64,000 nucleotides of DNA from Terriglobia bacterium (GTDB lineage: Bacteria; Acidobacteriota; Terriglobia; Terriglobales; Acidobacteriaceae), in the NCBI GenBank assembly GCA_020072585.1, contig JAIQGL010000024.1, positions 1 through 64,000 of the forward strand, written 5' to 3'. The position numbers and the translations under genes are program-made. The notes under the pieces were generated by a model that saw only the letters and a program-made list of their open reading frames with translations, was not told the origin of the DNA and did not search any database. This document shows positions 59,425-64,000 of the stretch, piece by piece (position 1 is the stretch's first letter; every line of letters begins with the position of its first letter).

Positions 59425-62400
59425 ATGCCATTCAATTTCCTTTCTCGCTGGCCGGTAATCCAACAACTAAAGACTGGCGCTCGTGGGACGGGCGCTGAAG
59501 CAATGTCCATTCGGACACATCAAATGAGTCCCCGAAATGCAGATGCTGACGTTGCACGTTCCATTTGCCCCTATTGCGGTGTCGGTTGCGGCCAGTTGAT
59601 CTTTCACAAGGACAACAAGCTGATTTCGATCGAAGGAGATCCAGCCTCTCCAATCTCCCGGGGCAGGCTCTGCCCCAAGGGCGCCGACAGTTATGAACTG
59701 CTCACGCATCCAGGCCGCGAGCTGAAAGCCAAGTATCGGCGGCCCCATGGCACAGAGTGGGAGGACGTAGAACTGGAAACGGCGATGAATATGATTGCCG
59801 AGCAAGTGTGGAAATCGCGGCAAGAGACTTTCGTGGAAGAACAGGACGGTGAGACCCTGATGCAGACGCGGTCGATTGCGCATCTCGGCGGCGCCACCCT
59901 CGACAATGAAGAGAACTACCTGATCAAAAAGCTCTTCACTGGCGGACTGGGTATGGTGTGCGTCAGCAACCAGGCTCGAATATGACACAGCTCGACCGTG
60001 CCCGGTCTGGGCACCTCGTTTGGCCGTGGCGGTGCAACTACGGCACAACAGGACCTACAGTTCTCTGACGCAATTCTGATCATGGGATCGTCCATGGCGG
60101 AAAATCATCCCGTGGGATTTCAGTGGGTGATCGAGGCCCGGGAAAAGGGGGCCAAGGTCATTCATGTCGATCCGCGTTTCAACCGAACTTCAGCGATGGC
60201 CGATTACTGGCTGCCTCTGAGGGCAGGCTCCGACATCATTTTTCTCGGGGCGCTCATCAACTACGTGCTAAGGAACGAAAAGTATTTTCGTGAATATGTC
60301 GTCCACTACACCAATGCATCGACCATTCTGCGTGAGGACTTCCAGGACACGGAGGATCTTGGAGGCTTGTTCTCCGGGTTTGATGCGGAGGCGGCTAGTT
60401 ATAGCCCGGAGACGTGGCTGTACGAAGGCGCGCCGGTCAGGCAACCGCGAAAAGGGAAGCACGCAGGTCACTCGGATGTTGTCGGCGGGCACGGAAAAGA
60501 TCGTGGTGGAGAAGCCGGCGATATCGGCGAGCACAAGAATGATCCGACGCTGATGCACCCGCGCTGCGTCTTCCAGGTATTGAAGAAGCATTTTGCTCGC
60601 TATAGTGCAGAGCTTGTGGAACGCTCCTGCGGGATTCCCCAGGAGAAGTTTCTGCAAGTCGCGGAAGCCTACACGTCGGCCTCCGGACCTGACAAAACCG
60701 GAGCAATTTGCTACGCGGTAGGCTGGACCCAGCACTCGACCGGCGTACAGATCATCCGCGCAGCCGCTATCCTGCAGCTTTTACTGGGAAACATCGGCCG
60801 TCCGGGCGGTGGAATCTTGGCCTTGCGCGGCCATGCCACAATCCAGGGCTCCACGGACATTCCAACGTTGTATGACATCCTTCCCGGTTATTTGCCGATG
60901 CCCTTTTTCGAAAGCGACTCGAAAAAGCTCTCTGAGTATATCGAGAAGCACAGCTCCAAGACCGGTTGGTGGTCGAACTTTGATAAGTACATCGTCAGCC
61001 TGTTGAAAGCGTGGTATGGCGAGGCCGCAATCCGGGAGAATGAGTTCGGGTTCAACTATTTGCCTCGTGTGACCGGTGACCATTCCCATTTTGGCTACTG
61101 GCTCGATATGGCCGATGGAAAACTGCACGGCCTTTTCGTCATGGGACAAAATCCTGCGGTTGGCGCACCCAACGCACGCCTGGAGCGTAGAGCGTTGAGC
61201 AAACTTAAGTGGTTAGTGGTACGCGACTTGGTTGAGACCGAAACAGCATCGTTCTGGAAAGATTCTCCCGAAATTCAGCGTGGCGAAATGAAACCGCAGG
61301 AGATCGCCACCGAAGTATTTTTCCTTCCTGCGGCTGGACACGCTGAGAAAGCCGGGTCTTATACGAATACACAGCGTTTGATGCAGTTTCGCGAAAAGGC
61401 TGTTGATCCGCCCGGCGACTGTCGCGGGGAGACTTGGTTCATGTATCACCTGGGCCGGCGGCTAAAAGCTCGCGCTGAGAGCGAGCAGACTACGCGCAAC
61501 GCCGCCCTCAATGCGCTCACGTGGGATTATCGGACCGGCGGACAGCACGGTGAGCCTGTGGTAGAGGAAATCGTCGCCGAGATCAACGGCTACACAGCGG
61601 CGGATCGCACGCTCGTGCCGGGATACAAGGAGCTTAAAAACGATGGCTCGACGGCGTGTGGCTGCTGGATCTATTCAGGCGTCATGCCCAAGAAGGGGGA
61701 AAACAAAGCCCGGAAGCGCGAACCGCAAGGACGTTACGGACACGGCTGGGGTTATGCTTGGCCCAGCGACCGGCGGATTCTCTATAACCGGAGCTCCGCT
61801 CGTCCCGATGGCAAGCCGTGGAGCGAACGCAAGAAACTCGTATGGTGGGACGAGGATAAAAAGGAATGGACGGGGTTCGACACTCCAGATTTCACCAAGA
61901 CCAAGCCGCCTGACTACCAGCCGGAAAAAGGAGCCAAAGGTGACGACGCTTTGGCCGGCGATGCGCCCTTCATCATGCACCCCGATGGGGTCGGCTGGTT
62001 ATGGGTCAGCAGCGGCCTGAAAGACGGACCTCTTCCGACCCACTATGAACCTCTTGAAAGCGTCACAGCAAACCCACTTTATCCCTCACACGCGATAAGT
62101 CCGGTGGCTGACAAGAAGGAACGCGCAGACAACGCGTATGCTCATCCAGGCGACAAGCGTTTTCCCTACATTCTGAGCACATATCGATTGACCGAGCACC
62201 ACACCGCGGGCGGCATGTCTCGCACTCTTCCTCATCTGGCGGAGCTGCAACCGGAATTGTTTGCGGAGATCTCGCCTCAACTGGCCATTGAGCTGGGCAT
62301 TGAGAACGGTAAGTATATGGTCCTAACGACTCCACGCGGGATTATTGAACTCCGCGCTTTGGTTACAGAGCGAATCAAAACGCTGAAAATCGATGGCCGC

Positions 62401-62610
62401 CACGTCCATCAGATTTTCGTGCCTTACCACTTTGGTTACAAAGGCCGGGCAGTTGGTGATGTTCCCAACGACTTGCTGGCTATCTCGGAAGAACCCAACG
62501 TTCGCATCATGGAGACAAAAGCGCTGGTCTGCAATGCCAAGCCCGGGCGACTACCGAGAAACAAGCGTTCGCTTGCTATATGGAAACAAGACTTGAAGAG
62601 GCCCGCATGA
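59425..62610 (+). CDS. fdhA: Selenocysteine-containing formate dehydrogenase, alpha subunit
   Basis: Molybdenum/tungsten-bis-MGD enzyme oxidising formate to CO2. The track shows two ORFs (59341-59985 and 59998-62610) in the same frame, separated by one TGA at 59983-59985. The joined sequence reads NQARI-U-HSSTVPGLGTSFGRG, matching the Sec site of FdnG/FdhG-type enzymes, so TGA is Sec187 counting from ATG 59425. A SECIS hairpin follows. The N-terminal [4Fe-4S] motif is C48-x2-C51-x3-C55...C83. The start WPVIQQL resembles known relatives; the Met at 59341 is less likely. HPVGFQWVIEAREKG and VDPRFNRTSAMADYW are further signatures. No Tat signal is evident, so the catalytic side may be cytoplasmic. 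It overlaps fdhB by ATGA. Confidence 0.93.
59983..60020 (+). promoter_or_regulatory. Bacterial SECIS element
   Basis: Starting at the TGA, an apical stem GTGCCC (59998-60003) and GGGCAC (60009-60014) closes the loop GGTCT, the loop sequence that SelB recognises in E. coli fdhF and fdnG. It stands 18 nt after the TGA, within the known spacing range. The track's GTG start at 59998 lies inside it and is an artefact. Confidence 0.9.
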
Positions 62611-63389
62611 CCACAACCGGCTTTTTAACGGATTCGACGCTCTGTATCGGCTGCAAGGCCTGTGAAGTGGCCTGCAAGGAATGGAACCAGCTCCCAGACG
62701 ACGGTTATGAATGGAGCGGCCACTCCTACGACAACACGCAGGCCTTGGGGCACTCGACCTGGCGGCACGTCAAATTCGTTGAAGATACCCCTGAACCTGC
62801 GGTCGGGGGGAATCTGGGAGAGCAGCTTCCTGCCTGGAGCTTTTCATCCGATGTCTGCAAGCATTGCGAAGTAGCCGGTTGTCTGGAAGCGTGTCCTACC
62901 GGGGCGATTGTGCGCATGGAATTCGGCGCGGTTTTCATTCAGCCGGACATCTGCAACGGCTGCTCTTATTGTGTCGTAAGCTGCCCGTTCGGTGTGGTTC
63001 AACGAAACGAAGAGGACGGCCGGGCATTCAAGTGTACCTTCTGCTCAGATCGTCAGCGAGCCGGCCTCAAACCTGCCTGTGCTCAGGCCTGCCCCACCGA
63101 ATCCATTCGGTTTGGCCCACTCGATGAGTTGAGAGACCAGGCGCAAGACCGGCTGAAAAAGCTAGCCGCACGAGGCATAGAAGATGCCGTCATCTATGAC
63201 CCGACCGAAACCAGTGTTGAAGGCATTCACGCATTGTTTCTGATGCGCGGCGACCCGCGCACCTACAATCTCCCGCAGCAGCCGGAAGTCCCTACCATTT
63301 ATCAAAAGAAAGGCTGGACTTCCGCCGTGATCGCTGCTGGATCGATGCTCGCGCTCGCATTACTTTCATTTCTGGGAGAGAGCAAATGA
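62607..63389 (+). CDS. fdhB: Formate dehydrogenase iron-sulfur beta subunit
   Basis: About 260 residues with four ferredoxin-type clusters. CIGCKACEVAC, CKHCEVAGCLEACPTGA, CNGCSYCVVSCPFGV and CTFCSDRQRAG...CAQACPTES supply 16 cysteines. A hydrophobic C-terminal helix (SAVIAAGSMLALALLSFL) would anchor it in the membrane, as in FdnH. It passes electrons from the alpha subunit to the membrane subunit. Start at 62607 overlaps the alpha stop (ATGA); the track start adds nine residues. Confidence 0.93.
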   Translation: MTTTGFLTDSTLCIGCKACEVACKEWNQLPDDGYEWSGHSYDNTQALGHSTWRHVKFVEDTPEPAVGGNLGEQLPAWSFSSDVCKHCEVAGCLEACPTGAIVRMEFGAVFIQPDICNGCSYCVVSCPFGVVQRNEEDGRAFKCTFCSDRQRAGLKPACAQACPTESIRFGPLDELRDQAQDRLKKLAARGIEDAVIYDPTETSVEGIHALFLMRGDPRTYNLPQQPEVPTIYQKKGWTSAVIAAGSMLALALLSFLGESK

Positions 63390-64000
63390 GCCATACCGGA
63401 GGCCGCGTTCCTGATTACGAGAGTGAACGCCGTCTGGCCGAACTCCGGCAGACGGCATCGCAAACAGGGAGAGTTGAAGGCAAAGGTGTCGCAGTACAAG
63501 GGGCTCCGTTTCCCCAGGCAAGCCCCGCCGACGGATATTACGGCATCCCTTTGCTCAAGGAGCCGCAATGGAAGAAGGAGGTCCCACTCTATTTCTTTGT
63601 AGGCGGCGCGGCAGGAGCCAGTGCAATTATTGCGAGCTCGGCTGGCTGGTTGAGTGCTGATCGCGATCTGGTCCGCAAAGCACGCTGGATTGCAGCGGCG
63701 GGAAGTGTTTTATCGGCTGCTTTGCTCACGAAGGATTTGGGAGTGCCCTCCCGCTTCATCAATATGTTGAGAGTATTCAAACCTCAAAGTCCTATGAGCA
63801 TGGGCGCATGGACGCTCACGGTATTTTCCGCTTCTTCGGTCTCCGCAGCCCTTGCCAACTTCCTGCGAGCGAAAGAGCTGTCGGCGGGACCGCTGATCTT
63901 GCTGGAAAACGGTTCAGGAATGTTGGCCGCCGCCTCCGGCCTGATAATGTCCAGCTATACCGGTGTTCTCATCGGCGCGACTGTGGTTCCGGTCTGGAAC
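63386..64000 (+). CDS. NrfD/PsrC-type membrane subunit of formate dehydrogenase (partial)
   Basis: 205 codons to the window end, no stop, so it is absent from the ORF track. ATGA overlap with fdhB. A soluble lead of about 70 residues is followed by KEPQWKKEVPLYFFVGGAAGASAIIA and RVFKPQSPMSMGAWTL, the openings of NrfD-type quinone-interacting membrane proteins. This replaces the cytochrome b subunit (FdnI) of E. coli FDH-N, so electrons would go to quinone or a partner without haem b. Confidence 0.85.
   Translation, partial: MSHTGGRVPDYESERRLAELRQTASQTGRVEGKGVAVQGAPFPQASPADGYYGIPLLKEPQWKKEVPLYFFVGGAAGASAIIASSAGWLSADRDLVRKARWIAAAGSVLSAALLTKDLGVPSRFINMLRVFKPQSPMSMGAWTLTVFSASSVSAALANFLRAKELSAGPLILLENGSGMLAAASGLIMSSYTGVLIGATVVPVWN

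Noticed and set aside
59998-62610. Formate dehydrogenase ORF taken as a separate gene starting with GTG at 59998
   Set aside because: It is in the same frame as 59341-59985, the break is a Sec TGA, and the GTG lies inside the SECIS hairpin.
1-64000. tRNA genes, rRNA genes, CRISPR arrays, intact insertion sequences or prophage
   Set aside because: No T-arm GGTTCGAATCC-type context, no regularly spaced repeats, and no transposase, integrase or phage structural gene was found on reading both strands.

Overview
The window looks like chromosomal DNA of a soil-type bacterium, most likely an acidobacterium. That placement is inference. It rests on moderately GC-rich coding sequence, cobalamin-dependent MetH, many small orphan families I associate with Acidobacteriota (degenerate receivers, the HWIVQRVGSA family, Arg/Lys-tailed 70-residue proteins, YciE/DUF892, DUF6328, DUF6496), and a selenocysteine formate dehydrogenase. 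There is no rRNA or tRNA gene, CRISPR array or intact insertion sequence.

Layout. 1-3.9 kb: metH, preceded by a leader that can fold into two mutually exclusive hairpins. 4-19.3 kb: six tightly packed, overlapping genes encoding a propeller protein, a VIT/VWA protein, a TPR protein of about 2,450 residues, a DUF3352-like membrane-anchored protein, a minimal SxxK/SxN/KTG transpeptidase-like protein and a SpoIID/LytB protein. This is the best candidate here for an undescribed system, probably an envelope or peptidoglycan-remodelling machine. 19.3-27.2 kb: a MarR/SRPBCC pair with a palindromic operator, DoxX, an APC permease with an aminotransferase, a Nudix-membrane fusion, a PLC-type phosphoesterase and an FkbM methyltransferase. 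27.2-42.5 kb: carbon uptake, comprising a full Liv-type ABC operon (minus strand), then an MHS-type MFS carrier, acetyl-CoA synthetase, a Tat-secreted-binding-protein ABC importer and a lactate permease ending at a clear terminator.

42.5-52.4 kb is gene-poor and decaying: small orphan genes, three frameshifted remnants, a degraded segmental duplication (order A-B-C repeated about 2.3-3.1 kb downstream), short tandem repeats, and the first two of three paralogous receiver-like proteins with Cys at the phospho-acceptor position. 52.4-59.3 kb is a stress-type neighbourhood: two DUF892 ferritin-like proteins, a zinc alcohol dehydrogenase, the third pseudo-receiver, a PEP mutase/isocitrate lyase-family enzyme, a duplicated DUF6328 protein, a canonical single-domain response regulator, an SDR and a Lys-rich DUF6496 protein. 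59.4-64 kb: a formate dehydrogenase operon (Sec-containing alpha, four-cluster beta, NrfD-like subunit cut by the window end). Its alpha subunit is split in the ORF track by an in-frame TGA that is a selenocysteine codon with an obvious SECIS hairpin.

Start codons were re-chosen from Shine-Dalgarno spacing, four-base ATGA overlaps and homology where the track start was implausible (giant TPR gene, livF, livG, livM, aminotransferase, fdhA and others). Family names come from recognition of motifs, not from searches.
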